A stretch of DNA of 64,000 nucleotides from Companilactobacillus sp. RD055328 (GTDB lineage: Bacteria > Bacillota > Bacilli > Lactobacillales > Lactobacillaceae): assembly GCF_022835675.1 (NCBI RefSeq), contig NZ_BQUT01000005.1, forward strand, positions 509,251 to 573,250. The letters run 5' to 3'. Under the pieces are notes generated by a model. That model did not search any database. It saw only the letters and a program-made list of their open reading frames with translations, and was not told where the DNA came from. Shown piece by piece: positions 18,484 to 26,942 of the stretch; within the stretch, counting starts at the first letter, position 1; every line of letters starts with the position of its first letter. The position numbers and the translations under genes were made by a program.

Positions 18484-19665
18484 ATGTATGATTTCGATTC
18501 AAAAATTGATCGTCACAATACTAACTCTGTGAAATGGTCCGGCGCTCAAGATAGATATAAAAATCCTGATATCTTGCCTATGTGGGTAGCCGACATGGAT
18601 TTTGCTTCTCCAAAAGAAGTTATCGAAAGTCTAAAAAATACTGCGACTAATGAAATATTCGGATATTCACTTCCACCAACTTGGAATAAAGAATTATTAA
18701 AATCAGTTAGGCTATGGATCAAACGTCGCAATGAATGGGATATATCTTTTGAACAATTAGGATTCTCATCCGGTGTAATTCCAGCTTTATCATTTGCAAT
18801 TAAAGCTACAACTGCTGAAAACGACGCTATTATCTTGCAGTCACCATATTATGGTCATTTTAAAACTCTTTTAGATGATACTCATCGCAAACTAATTAAT
18901 AATCCATTGATTCAAAATGAATATGGTTATGAATTAGACTTAGATGATTTCGAACAAAAAATCGTTGATAATAACGTAAAAGCTTTCATTCTCTGCAATC
19001 CTCACAATCCAACTGGTCGCGTATGGAGTGAGAATGAATTAATAAGCTTAGCTAAGATTTGCGAAAAGCATGATGTCTGGATTCTCTCAGATGATATTCA
19101 TAGTGACTTAATTATGCCAGGCTATAATTATCAGCCTCTAGCTAAAATTTTTAAGCAATATGCTGATCATATTATTACTTTTAAGTCTGTTTCTAAAACA
19201 TTTAACTTAGCAGGAATTCAATCAGCTTATTATATTTCCGAGAATTTAGAACTACTTGAAAAAATGAAAAAAATTCGTGACGAAAGTTTTAACCCCGAAC
19301 TATTAAACAGTTTCGCAACTCCTGCTATAATTTCAGCATATAGTTTTGGTGACTCTTGGCTAAAGTCGGTTATTAAATATATCGAGAGTAATTATAATTT
19401 TGCGGATAATTTTATTCACACTGAATTACCTAAGGCCAAAGTCGCTAACTTAGAGGCTACCTATTTAGTCTGGATAGATGTATCATATTTAAACATTAGT
19501 GAAGAACAACTTTTAAAACATTTAGATGATGCTGGATTAGGTGTTGAAACCTCATCTGAATTTGGCCTCACTGATCCTCATAAATTATTCATTCGAATGA
19601 ATATTGCAACACAACGTGAAAACGTTGAACTAGGTTTGAAACGTTTGAAAGAAGCGTTAAGTTAA
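18484..19665 (+). CDS. patB: MalY/PatB-type PLP aminotransferase (cystathionine beta-lyase-like)
   Basis: 393 residues of fold type I PLP enzymes, MalY/PatB branch. Visible features: N-terminal PMWVADMDF (32-40), CNPHNPTGRVW (171-181), SDDIHSDL (202-209) and the PLP lysine in SVSKTFNLAG (Lys238). Members cleave C-S bonds in cystathionine or cysteine conjugates; substrate here is not readable. The ATG follows AAAGAGG. It is divergent from murB and is followed 9 bases later by the exonuclease gene, probably in one transcript. Confidence 0.9.
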   Translation: MYDFDSKIDRHNTNSVKWSGAQDRYKNPDILPMWVADMDFASPKEVIESLKNTATNEIFGYSLPPTWNKELLKSVRLWIKRRNEWDISFEQLGFSSGVIPALSFAIKATTAENDAIILQSPYYGHFKTLLDDTHRKLINNPLIQNEYGYELDLDDFEQKIVDNNVKAFILCNPHNPTGRVWSENELISLAKICEKHDVWILSDDIHSDLIMPGYNYQPLAKIFKQYADHIITFKSVSKTFNLAGIQSAYYISENLELLEKMKKIRDESFNPELLNSFATPAIISAYSFGDSWLKSVIKYIESNYNFADNFIHTELPKAKVANLEATYLVWIDVSYLNISEEQLLKHLDDAGLGVETSSEFGLTDPHKLFIRMNIATQRENVELGLKRLKEALS

Positions 19666-19674
19666 GGAGTATTT

Positions 19675-20208
19675 ATGGATTTTATCTCAATGGATTTTGA
19701 AACTGCCAATCGTTATCGCTCAAGCGCTTGCTCTATTGCTTTGGTCATGGTGCGTGATAACAAGATAGTGGACAGTTTTTATTCTCTTATCAACCCGCAA
19801 GATCAATTTGAACATCGTAATATTCAAGTACACGGTATTCATCCAGAGGATGTTAGACTAGCTCCTACTTTTGATGAAGTTTGGACGCATATCTACCCAC
19901 TATTTGATGCTAATCATCTAGTGGCTGCTCATAATGCCTCATTTGATAACAGTGTATTGAAAGCAGCACTGAATAATTATCAGATAACTGTGCCTCATTA
20001 TTTAACTATTGATACTGTACGCACAAGTAAAGCTTTTTATCCGGACTTTCCTAATCACAAGTTGAACACTGTATCTGATATGTTAAACATTGATTTGAGA
20101 CAACATCACAACGCTTTATATGATAGTGTTGCCTGTGCAGAAATTCTCTTAAAAACTGAAAACGATTTTGGCTACGACCAAATAAAAAAGATGATTAAGC
20201 TAACTTAA
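19675..20208 (+). CDS. DnaQ-like 3'-5' exonuclease
   Basis: 177 residues comprising one DEDDh exonuclease domain. ExoI is SMDFETANRYRSSACSIA (Asp and Glu at about 6 and 8), ExoII is HNASFDNSVL (about 83-92) and ExoIIIe is HHNALYDSVACAEIL (about 144-158), with all acidic residues present. It resembles stand-alone DNA polymerase III epsilon-type nucleases that occur widely in lactobacilli. The last codons and the stop lie within a hairpin that also serves as terminator for the convergent GNAT gene. ATG after AAGGAG. Confidence 0.88.
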   Translation: MDFISMDFETANRYRSSACSIALVMVRDNKIVDSFYSLINPQDQFEHRNIQVHGIHPEDVRLAPTFDEVWTHIYPLFDANHLVAAHNASFDNSVLKAALNNYQITVPHYLTIDTVRTSKAFYPDFPNHKLNTVSDMLNIDLRQHHNALYDSVACAEILLKTENDFGYDQIKKMIKLT

Positions 20209-20220
20209 TCATCTTTTTTT
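20184..20220. terminator. Bidirectional terminator overlapping two gene ends
   Basis: Perfect 10-bp stem GATGATTAAG / CTTAATCATC with a 4-base loop, flanked by A6 and T7, so it can terminate both strands. It overlaps the last exonuclease codons and the stop codon of the convergent GNAT gene. Confidence 0.9.
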
Positions 20221-20655
20221 GTTCATTATTATTGTCTTATCGGTCTCTTTAACAGATTCAAATCCAAACTTCTTATATAAACCAATAGCAGGAATATTTT
20301 CTTGATAAACTTCTAATTTTAATTCAGGTAATTCAGAATTATTAACAAACCAATCAACTGTATCAAACATCAATTCAGTTCCAACACCAAAATGCCAGAA
20401 ATCTTGATTTACAACAATTCCTAATTCTCCATTATCAACATTACTAAAGCCAATTATTTCATTATCATTTAATGCCAATATAATGCTATGCAAAGGCGAT
20501 TCAAAAATCATGGATAGATTATGTTTAAATCCCTCAATATCATTTGGTATATCCGTCGTTTCTACATATGAATACCCTTGAATCATTTTATAAAACTCAA
20601 TAAGGTCATTAGCATCATCAGGAATTGCTTCTCGTATTATTAATTCATCACTCAT
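20209..20655 (-). CDS. GNAT-family N-acetyltransferase
   Basis: 148 residues spanning one GNAT domain: an N-terminal IREAIPDDANDLIEFYK strand-helix, the central IIGFSNVDNGELGIVVNQDFWHFGVGTELM block containing the acetyl-CoA pyrophosphate loop (HFGVGTEL; Q/RxxGxG/A-like), and a C-terminal ENIPAIGLYKKFGFE motif. The substrate is unknown; the resemblance is to RimL/ribosomal-protein-type acetyltransferases. ATGA overlap with the tsaE stop indicates translational coupling. Confidence 0.83.
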   Translation of the reverse strand: MSDELIIREAIPDDANDLIEFYKMIQGYSYVETTDIPNDIEGFKHNLSMIFESPLHSIILALNDNEIIGFSNVDNGELGIVVNQDFWHFGVGTELMFDTVDWFVNNSELPELKLEVYQENIPAIGLYKKFGFESVKETDKTIIMNKKR

Positions 20656-21107
20656 TTTTGACCTACTGTGTCCATAATATTTTGATAACGTTTTCCATGC
20701 GCAGTCAGCTCAACCACTCTAGACGTATCACCGGTCTTTACAATTGTTAATTTCAAATATTCATTGGGTAGTAATTCGCTTATGAATTCTGACCATTCAA
20801 TCACTGAAATTCCGGAACTACTTAAATATTCATCAACACCCACTTCAAATGGATCTGAATATTCTAAACGATACATATCCATATGATACAAAGGAATACG
20901 TCCATCTAAGTATTCTCTTACTAAAGTAAAAGTAGGACTTTTGATGTTTTTTTCAATACCCAATTCTTTGGCAATTCCTTTGGTTAACGTAGTTTTTCCT
21001 GCACCTAATTCGCCATCAAGCAAAACAACATCCCCAGCTTGTAGAGATGTTGCGAGTTGTTCACCTAATTTTATTATTTCTTCTGAACTGTTTACTTTAA
21101 TTTTCAT
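20652..21107 (-). CDS. tsaE: tRNA threonylcarbamoyladenosine synthesis ATPase TsaE
   Basis: 151 residues, normal length. The P-loop is GELGAGKTT (32-40), followed by SPTFTLVREY (about 57-66) and the HMDMYRL block, all typical of the TsaE/YjeE family. It supports t6A modification of ANN-decoding tRNAs with TsaB/TsaD. The gene follows pta by 9 bases, with no strong ribosome site. A GNAT gene follows directly; it is not the RimI that often lies beside tsaB/tsaE. Confidence 0.93.
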   Translation of the reverse strand: MKIKVNSSEEIIKLGEQLATSLQAGDVVLLDGELGAGKTTLTKGIAKELGIEKNIKSPTFTLVREYLDGRIPLYHMDMYRLEYSDPFEVGVDEYLSSSGISVIEWSEFISELLPNEYLKLTIVKTGDTSRVVELTAHGKRYQNIMDTVGQK

Positions 21108-21116
21108 ACTTATATA

Positions 21117-22088
21117 TTAAATCAATGTTTGTGCAGCTGTCAAAATAGAAACTTTGTAAACATCTTCAGCGTCAGCTCCACGTGATAAGTCAGATATTGG
21201 TTTATTCATACCTTGTAGAACAGGTCCAATAGCTTCGTATCCACCCATTCTTTGAGCAATCTTATAGCCAATATTTCCAGCTTCTAGATCTGGGAACACG
21301 AATATCTTAGCATTACCAGCTATTTTTGAATCAGGTACCTTAGTCTTTGCTACCACCGGAGAAATTGCAGCATCAAACTGTAATTCACCATCGATTTCTA
21401 AATCAGGGGCTAATTCATGAGCTATCTTAGTTGCTTGTGCAACTTTATCAACTTCTTCTGATTTAGCTGATCCTTTAGTTGAAAAACTTAGCATTGCAAC
21501 TTTTTCATCAATATCAAAAATCTTAGCAGTATTGGCAGCTTCTACGGCAATTTCAGCTAATTCTTGTGCATTCGGATTAATATTAATTGCACAGTCAGTG
21601 AATAAGTAACGTTCCTCACCTTTTTGCATAATAAATGATCCAGCAGTTCTTGATACTCCTGGTTTAGTTTTAATTATTTGTAGAGCTGGACGCACAGTAT
21701 CACCAGTTGGGTGAGCCGCACCAGAAACAAGACCATCGACAATGTCCATATGAACTAACATTGTTCCAAAATAGTTAGGGTCTTTCAACATTGTTTGAGC
21801 TTGTTCAGCTGTATTCTTACCTTTACGACGTTCAACAAAGGCATCAACCATTTTGTCAAAATCAGCATATGTATCAGGATTTATAATTTCGATATCAGCT
21901 AAATCAAAATTTATTTTTGCAGCTTCTGTAACAATTTGTTCTTTATTTCCTAATAATACTGGAACTACTGTACCTTCTTGATGAAGTCTAGCAGCAGCTT
22001 CCATAATTCTTGGATCATCACCTTCAGGTAGAACAATTCTTAAATTCTTCCCAGTGATTTTTGTTTTCAAAGATTCAAACAAGTCCAT
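21117..22088 (-). CDS. pta: Phosphate acetyltransferase
   Basis: 323 residues, the short single-domain form. It interconverts acetyl-CoA and acetyl phosphate in the cytoplasm. Motifs: IVLPEGDDPRIMEAAARL near the N-terminus, MVHMDIVDGLVSGAAHPTGDT (about 112-131, in part), and IGPVLQGMNKPISDLSRGA near the C-terminus. The order ung-pta-tsaE is conserved in lactobacilli. ATG after GGAGG. Confidence 0.95.
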   Translation of the reverse strand: MDLFESLKTKITGKNLRIVLPEGDDPRIMEAAARLHQEGTVVPVLLGNKEQIVTEAAKINFDLADIEIINPDTYADFDKMVDAFVERRKGKNTAEQAQTMLKDPNYFGTMLVHMDIVDGLVSGAAHPTGDTVRPALQIIKTKPGVSRTAGSFIMQKGEERYLFTDCAININPNAQELAEIAVEAANTAKIFDIDEKVAMLSFSTKGSAKSEEVDKVAQATKIAHELAPDLEIDGELQFDAAISPVVAKTKVPDSKIAGNAKIFVFPDLEAGNIGYKIAQRMGGYEAIGPVLQGMNKPISDLSRGADAEDVYKVSILTAAQTLI

Positions 22089-22101
22089 AATAAGCCTCCA
22101 A

Positions 22102-22779
22102 TTATATTTTGTTAGGTAATTTCCAATTAACCGTTTTCATATTGTATTCTACCAGTAATTCATTGATTTTGGAAAAAGGTTTTGACCCTAGAAATCCTCT
22201 ATGTGCTGAAAAAGGACTCGGATGGGTTGAAGTGATAATCTTATTCTTATTTTCATCAATTATAGAAATTTTTTCTTTGGCAGAATTACCCCACAATACA
22301 AAAATCACATGTCCACGATCTGATAATTTGCTAATTGTAGCATCAGTTAGTTGCTCCCAACCATGTCCACGATGAGAATTAGGTTGATGTTCTCGGACGG
22401 TTAAAACAGTGTTTAACATTAATACTCCTTGATCAGCCCAACTTTTTAAGTATCCATGTTCTACTGGGGGATATCCTAAATCATTATCTAATTCTTTATA
22501 TATATTCTTTAAAGATGGTGGAAGTTTGCATTCCGGAGCTACAGAAAAACTCAGTCCGATGGCTTGATTTTCGCCATGATATGGATCCTGACCTAAAATC
22601 ACAACTTTGGTATCACTGAAAGAAGTCCACTGATAAGCTTGAAAAATATTTTCCATATCAGGATGAATTTTTTGTGTTGAATATTCTTCTTTTAAGAACT
22701 CGTGTAGCTGTGAATAGTAAGGTTTATCAAATTCTGACTGCAAAACATCTTGCCAGTCATTATTAATTATTTTATGCAT
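22102..22779 (-). CDS. ung: Uracil-DNA glycosylase
   Basis: 225 residues. It removes uracil from DNA. The catalytic water-activating loop GQDPYHG (63-69, Asp65) and the minor-groove intercalation motif HPSPFSAHRG (about 186-195) are intact, as is LLNTVLTV. First gene of ung-pta-tsaE-GNAT and divergent from the Cof phosphatase gene. ATG preceded by GGTGG. Confidence 0.96.
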   Translation of the reverse strand: MHKIINNDWQDVLQSEFDKPYYSQLHEFLKEEYSTQKIHPDMENIFQAYQWTSFSDTKVVILGQDPYHGENQAIGLSFSVAPECKLPPSLKNIYKELDNDLGYPPVEHGYLKSWADQGVLMLNTVLTVREHQPNSHRGHGWEQLTDATISKLSDRGHVIFVLWGNSAKEKISIIDENKNKIITSTHPSPFSAHRGFLGSKPFSKINELLVEYNMKTVNWKLPNKI

Positions 22780-22851
22780 CGCTTCACCACCCAGTTTGAT
22801 ATCTATGTTAGAATTCTCTATATATACAATAACGCATTTGGAGGATTTTTT

Positions 22852-23724
22852 TTGATTAAATTAATAGCATCTGACATGGACGGAACACTTTTGAATGACA
22901 AAATGGAAGTTTCTGAGCAAAATGCCAAGGCAATAAAAGCCGCTCAAGAAGCTGGAATTGAATTTTTAGTAGCTACTGGTCGTAGCATCAAAGAAGCTAA
23001 ACCTTTTTTTGAACAAGCTAATATTAAATCTGGATTAATTACTCTAAACGGAGCTGAAATTTTTGATACAGATGCCAATGTAGTTGAAAGTTTCCCAATT
23101 ACTTCTAATACTGCAAGTAAAGTAACTACAATTCTTGATAATAACGATATATATTATGAAATAACTACCAATAAAGGTGTTTTTTCAAACAGTTATGAAA
23201 GCCGCCTAAATGGTTTCGTTGATATCATGATTCAACTTAATCCTGATTTAACACATGATGAAGCTGTTAAAGTTTCAGAAGAAAAACTGAAAGTAATGTC
23301 AACACAATACATTGATTCTTATGATCAACTTCTAGATAATTCTGAATATGAAATTCTAAAAATAATTGCTTTTAGTTCAAATGGTCGTGAATATCTTGCT
23401 GATCTAGTTACTCATTTAAGTGAAGAAGAAAAACTTATCATTACATCTTCTTCTTCCAACAATATCGAAATAAATGATTACAACGCCCAAAAAGGTTTTG
23501 CCCTTATGGACTATGCTAAAAAACATGGTTACCAACCTGATGAAGTAATGGCTATAGGTGACAACCTTAACGACTTCTCAATGATTGAGATGGCAGGAAC
23601 TGGCGTAGCAATGAAAAATGCTATTTCTGAAATTAAGGAAATAGCTGATGTTGAAACTGATACTAATATCAATGACGGTGTAGCAAAAATTATAAAGAAA
23701 GCAATCAATGATTTAACTGACTAA
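22852..23724 (+). CDS. Cof-type HAD phosphatase
   Basis: About 290 residues. HAD superfamily, Cof/IIB subfamily: motif I DMDGTLLND at the N-terminus, motif II ATGRS, and the C-terminal AIGDNLNDFSMIEMAG motif, with the C2 cap between. Such enzymes dephosphorylate sugar phosphates or cofactors; substrate unknown. The start is the TTG at 22852, with GGAGG 7 bases upstream; the extra 34 in-frame upstream codons run across the ung start and are not likely translated. Confidence 0.9.
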   Translation: MIKLIASDMDGTLLNDKMEVSEQNAKAIKAAQEAGIEFLVATGRSIKEAKPFFEQANIKSGLITLNGAEIFDTDANVVESFPITSNTASKVTTILDNNDIYYEITTNKGVFSNSYESRLNGFVDIMIQLNPDLTHDEAVKVSEEKLKVMSTQYIDSYDQLLDNSEYEILKIIAFSSNGREYLADLVTHLSEEEKLIITSSSSNNIEINDYNAQKGFALMDYAKKHGYQPDEVMAIGDNLNDFSMIEMAGTGVAMKNAISEIKEIADVETDTNINDGVAKIIKKAINDLTD

Positions 23725-23735
23725 AGGTTAAAGTT

Positions 23736-24263
23736 ATGGAATTTTTCTTAGAGTTTAGTGATAAAGCAACTAAAATTGTATACGACAGTAGCTATAAACC
23801 AGTTTATTTCATTCATAAGACCGACCATGTTCTCACTTTATTGGATCTAAATCGTAATGAAGTTGGAAGAATAAGTAAGAGCAGTAAAGTCCTAGATACA
23901 TATGAATTTAATATACCTCAAGAAATATCTGGTCATTTTTTAGTATTATCTTATTTCGCTAGTAATTTCATATATATTCCAAAGCCACGTATCTTAGTTG
24001 GCGGTAACACTAAGAGTTTTAATTTTTCTATCCGCAAAGGTACTAAAAAAGTGGCCACTACATCTTCAGTTTTACTTAAGAATGGTCCACATATTTCTAT
24101 TCAAATTAATGGTGATAAGAATATTCAACTAATTATTCTTTTGATAGAACTTTTCGATCAATTTGGCTTTCTAGGTGACAAGCACAGGAAGCAATCATTC
24201 AATAAAAAGAGCAAAATAAAAATAGCCTATAATAATATTTGCGGCACAAAAAAAGACAGCTAA
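23736..24263 (+). CDS. LURP-one-like (tubby C-terminal-like) protein, 3' end replaced by IS
   Basis: 175 residues, beta-strand rich (EFSDKATKIVYDSSYKPVY, VLTLLDLNRNEVGRISK), resembling small LURP-one-related proteins of lactobacilli that have unknown function. No catalytic motif. The last four residues (KKDS) and the TAA stop are encoded by the left end of the adjacent IS element, so the native C-terminus is probably missing or altered. The ATG follows AAAGG, 12 bases after the Cof gene, implying co-transcription. Family call is tentative; IS overlap is seen directly. Confidence 0.6.
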   Translation: MEFFLEFSDKATKIVYDSSYKPVYFIHKTDHVLTLLDLNRNEVGRISKSSKVLDTYEFNIPQEISGHFLVLSYFASNFIYIPKPRILVGGNTKSFNFSIRKGTKKVATTSSVLLKNGPHISIQINGDKNIQLIILLIELFDQFGFLGDKHRKQSFNKKSKIKIAYNNICGTKKDS

Positions 24264-24304
24264 TTGGAACTGAAGCTATAATATGAAACAGATAAATAAA
24301 AGCA
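24248..24304 (+). repeat. Left terminal inverted repeat of the IS
   Basis: Imperfect copy of the right end, from the A7 tract through GACAGCTAATTGGAACTG to AAATAAAAGCA. About 40 of roughly 50 positions after the A tract match the right end by eye, with one gap. Confidence 0.85.
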
Positions 24305-24338
24305 CTTTCGATAAAATGAAATCGGAGGTGTTTTTATT

Positions 24339-24644
24339 TTGACTAATAATCAATATTCTTACGAAACAAAACTTGAAGCTATTCGTCTTCTTAATACAGG
24401 TATGAGCGGCAGAAAAATATGTGAACATTTAGGATTGAAGAGTGATGGTTTAATCTATACTTGGAGAAATTGGCTAAGAAATAATGAATACTATCGTTTA
24501 AATCAACCTGCTGGAAAACAATATAAATACCATAAAGGTATTAAGGACTTACCTCAAAGTAAGCAATCTGAGTTACAAATAACCCAGATGAAAGAAGAAC
24601 TTGAAGTTGTAAAAAAATATTTGATTGCGGAAAGGTTGTGGTAA
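24339..24644 (+). CDS. IS3-family transposase OrfA (HTH subunit)
   Basis: 101 residues with a helix-turn-helix of the Tnp_1/HTH_29 type (YETKLEAIRLLNTGMSGRKI, EHLGLKSDGLIYTWRNW) and a C-terminal leucine/glutamate-rich helix likely used for multimerisation. Within codons 91-93 the DNA has seven A bases (24611-24617) positioned as A AAA AAA in frame 0. Slippage by -1 there leads into an open frame that joins orfB, giving the OrfAB transposase. ATG follows CGGAGG. Confidence 0.9.
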   Translation: MTNNQYSYETKLEAIRLLNTGMSGRKICEHLGLKSDGLIYTWRNWLRNNEYYRLNQPAGKQYKYHKGIKDLPQSKQSELQITQMKEELEVVKKYLIAERLW

Positions 24645-25486
24645 ATAAATCAACTATTAGATTAATCAAAGAACTAAGCACACATATTACAGTTGTTCGC
24701 ATATGTGAAATTTTAGGAGTATCAAGAACCACTTATTATCGTCATCTAAAACACTTAGAAGAAGCAGTAACTTATACAGAACAAGAATTGAGAATACATC
24801 AATTATGTGTTGAGAATCATTTTTTATATGGATATAGAAAGATTCATGCGTTATTAAATAAAGAAATGTATTGCAGTATAAGTAAAGTACAAAGAATTAT
24901 GAATAAACATAACTGGGGTTGTCAATTTAAACAGAAAAGATTTAATAAACCAGGAAATCCTTATAAAGTGGTTGATAATATCATTGATCGAGATTGGATT
25001 ACTAATAGGCCATTACAAAAACTTACAACAGATATAACCTATCTTCCTTTTGGAAGTAGTAACTTATATCTATGTTCAATATTGGATACTTATAATTCAG
25101 AAATTGTAGCTTATAAGATATCTGACAGACAAGATGTTACATTGGCTGTGGATACATTAAATCAATTACCAAAGCTAACAGAAACAACAATACTTCATAG
25201 TGATCAGGGAGCTGTATTCACATCAAAGAAATTCTTTGATTTAGTGCGCAAAAAAAGCATTACCAGAAGTATGTCCCATAAAGGAACTCCTTGTGATAAT
25301 GCCCCTATAGAATCGTTTCATTCATCACTAAAGTCTGAAACGTTCTATCACCAAATGGAACTAAGTAGTTCCAAGGATATTATAATTGAAACAGTAGAAA
25401 ACTACATTAACTTTTGGAATAACAAAAGGATATTTACAAAATTAGGCCATCAATCTCCAGTTAAGTACCGAAAATCGAAGGCCTAA
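24638..25486 (+). CDS. IS3-family transposase OrfB (DDE integrase core)
   Basis: 282 residues when read from a GTG at 24638; in practice made as the C-terminal part of an OrfAB fusion by -1 frameshift. An HTH_21 region (HFLYGYRKIHALLNKE) precedes the rve integrase core with the three acidic residues: first Asp in LTTDITYL, second Asp in HSDQGAVFTS, and Glu in PIESFHSSLK. The frame is uninterrupted, so the element may still be active. No K/R substitution damage is evident. Confidence 0.9.
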   Translation: MVNKSTIRLIKELSTHITVVRICEILGVSRTTYYRHLKHLEEAVTYTEQELRIHQLCVENHFLYGYRKIHALLNKEMYCSISKVQRIMNKHNWGCQFKQKRFNKPGNPYKVVDNIIDRDWITNRPLQKLTTDITYLPFGSSNLYLCSILDTYNSEIVAYKISDRQDVTLAVDTLNQLPKLTETTILHSDQGAVFTSKKFFDLVRKKSITRSMSHKGTPCDNAPIESFHSSLKSETFYHQMELSSSKDIIIETVENYINFWNNKRIFTKLGHQSPVKYRKSKA

Positions 25487-25503
25487 TTAGCAATAATAGA
25501 ATC

Positions 25504-25559
25504 TGCTTTTATTTATTTGTTTCAAAAATTAGTTGCAGTTCCATTGGCTGTCTTTTTTT
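25504..25559 (-). repeat. Right terminal inverted repeat of the IS
   Basis: Read on the minus strand it runs AAAAAAAGACAGCCAATGG and on to AATAAAAGCA, matching the left end. It ends 2 bases from the stop codon of glnA (25562-25564). Confidence 0.85.
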
Positions 25560-25561
25560 AA

Positions 25562-26899
25562 TTAGTATAATTCAAGATACTGTTCACGTTCCCACTCAGA
25601 AACTTGTTGACGATATCTATCCCATTCCATATCTTTGGAATTCTTGAAACTATTATACAATTGTTCTCCCATAACATTAATTAGCAAACTATCGGCAGCT
25701 AAGGCCTTTAGTGCGTTATGTAATGTAGAAGGTAAATTGTGAATATGATTAGCTTCACGCTCATCATCTTTCATACCATAAATATTCTTATCTACAGCTT
25801 GTTCAGGAGTAATATTTTTCTTAACTCCGTCTAGTCCAGCAGCTAATATTGCTGAAATCGCTAAGTATGGATTAGCAGATGGATCTACACTTCTTAATTC
25901 CAAGCGAGTTCCTAAGCCCCTTGATTGAGGAACTCTAATTAAAGGTGTACGATTCTTTCCTGACCACGCTACATATACCGGAGCTTCATAACCTGGTACT
26001 AATCTCTTATATGAATTAACGGTTGGATTATTGATTGCTGTCAATCCACCAGCATGTTCTAAGACACCACCAAGAAAATGCATGGCAGTTTCACTAAGTT
26101 GTTGTTCAGCACTTTCATCGAAGAATACATTACCTGATTCATCGAACAAACTCATATTAATATGCATTCCACTACCATTAATTCCTGCAATTGGTTTAGG
26201 CATGAAGGTTGCAAACAATCCATGCTTTCTAGCAATTGTCTTTACAACTAACTTAAATGTTTGAATTTGATCAGCAGCATTAACAGCATCGGTATATTTA
26301 AAATCAATCTCGTGTTGACCAGTTGCAACTTCATGATGAGATGCTTCAATTTCAAAGCCCATTTTTTCCAATTCCAAAACAATATCACGGCGACAATTCT
26401 CGCCAAGATCTAACGGTGCAAAGTCGAAATAAGTACCTTGGTCATTCAACGTCATTGTTGGATGTCCACTCTCATCAAGTTTGAATAAGAAAAATTCTGG
26501 TTCTGGTCCAATATTAAAAGATGAAAAACCAGATTCTTTCATTGTTTCAACTGTTTTTATGAGATTATTTCTTGGATCACCTGCAAATGGGGTTCCATCA
26601 AAATTATGCACTGAACATATTAGTCTCGCGATACTTCCATGTTCATTACCCCATGGGAAAATTAGCCAAGTGCTTAAATCTGGAAATAAAAACATATCAC
26701 TTTCTTCAATTCTTGCAAAACCATCAATTGAAGAACCATCAAAAGAAATTTTATTATCAAGAACTTTATCCAATTGACTAATTGGTACCTCAACGTTTTT
26801 AATAATTCCATTGATATCTGCGAACATCAATCTCAGGAATTGAACATTTTCGGTTTTGACAATTTCTCTAATTTCATTAGCTGTGTAATTCTTTTTCAA
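25562..26899 (-). CDS. glnA: Glutamine synthetase, type I
   Basis: 445 residues. It makes glutamine from glutamate, ammonia and ATP. N-terminal [19 protein letters not shown] is followed by [42 protein letters not shown] and the flap/ATP motifs [10 protein letters not shown] and RTPLIRVP. The adenylylation-loop insertion of GSI-beta enzymes is absent, as usual for GlnR-regulated Firmicutes. The start is the TTG at 26899 with AGAGG 7 bases upstream; the GTG at 26908 lies in that ribosome site. glnR, normally just upstream, is absent here. The IS follows the stop directly, so no native terminator is visible. Confidence 0.96.
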   Translation of the reverse strand: MKKNYTANEIREIVKTENVQFLRLMFADINGIIKNVEVPISQLDKVLDNKISFDGSSIDGFARIEESDMFLFPDLSTWLIFPWGNEHGSIARLICSVHNFDGTPFAGDPRNNLIKTVETMKESGFSSFNIGPEPEFFLFKLDESGHPTMTLNDQGTYFDFAPLDLGENCRRDIVLELEKMGFEIEASHHEVATGQHEIDFKYTDAVNAADQIQTFKLVVKTIARKHGLFATFMPKPIAGINGSGMHINMSLFDESGNVFFDESAEQQLSETAMHFLGGVLEHAGGLTAINNPTVNSYKRLVPGYEAPVYVAWSGKNRTPLIRVPQSRGLGTRLELRSVDPSANPYLAISAILAAGLDGVKKNITPEQAVDKNIYGMKDDEREANHIHNLPSTLHNALKALAADSLLINVMGEQLYNSFKNSKDMEWDRYRQQVSEWEREQYLELY

Positions 26900-26925
26900 A
26901 GTGAACACCTCTTCATTAAATTATG

Positions 26926-26934
26926 ACTATACCA
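26926..26934 (-). promoter_or_regulatory. Possible extended -10 for glnA downstream of the hairpin
   Basis: Minus strand TGGTATAGT fits an extended -10 (TGnTATAAT with one change), about 20 bases before the glnA ribosome site. The -35 region falls in the hairpin T tract and is poor, so this is tentative. Confidence 0.35.
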
Positions 26935-26942
26935 ATACTTAT

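Larger units (their letters stand above)
24248..25559 (+). mobile_element. IS3-family insertion sequence, intact-looking, about 1.3 kb
   Basis: Two overlapping transposase frames with a -1 frameshift site are bounded by imperfect inverted repeats of about 55 bp. Both ends start AAAAAAAGACAGC(C/T) and continue with matches such as TGGAACTG and GAAAC-GATAAATAAAAGCA. The DDE residues are all present. The ends are not the common TG/CA, so the IS3 subgroup is not assigned. No identical 3-5 base flanks are seen (left CAC, right AAT if the A7/T7 runs are included), so a target duplication is not evident. The left end provides the stop of the preceding gene, and the right end lies 2 bases from the glnA stop codon. 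Confidence 0.9.

Noticed and set aside
22750-22851. Longer N-terminus for the Cof phosphatase
   Set aside because: The extra 34 codons overlap the start of ung on the other strand; the HAD motif begins right after the TTG at 22852, which has GGAGG 7 bases upstream.
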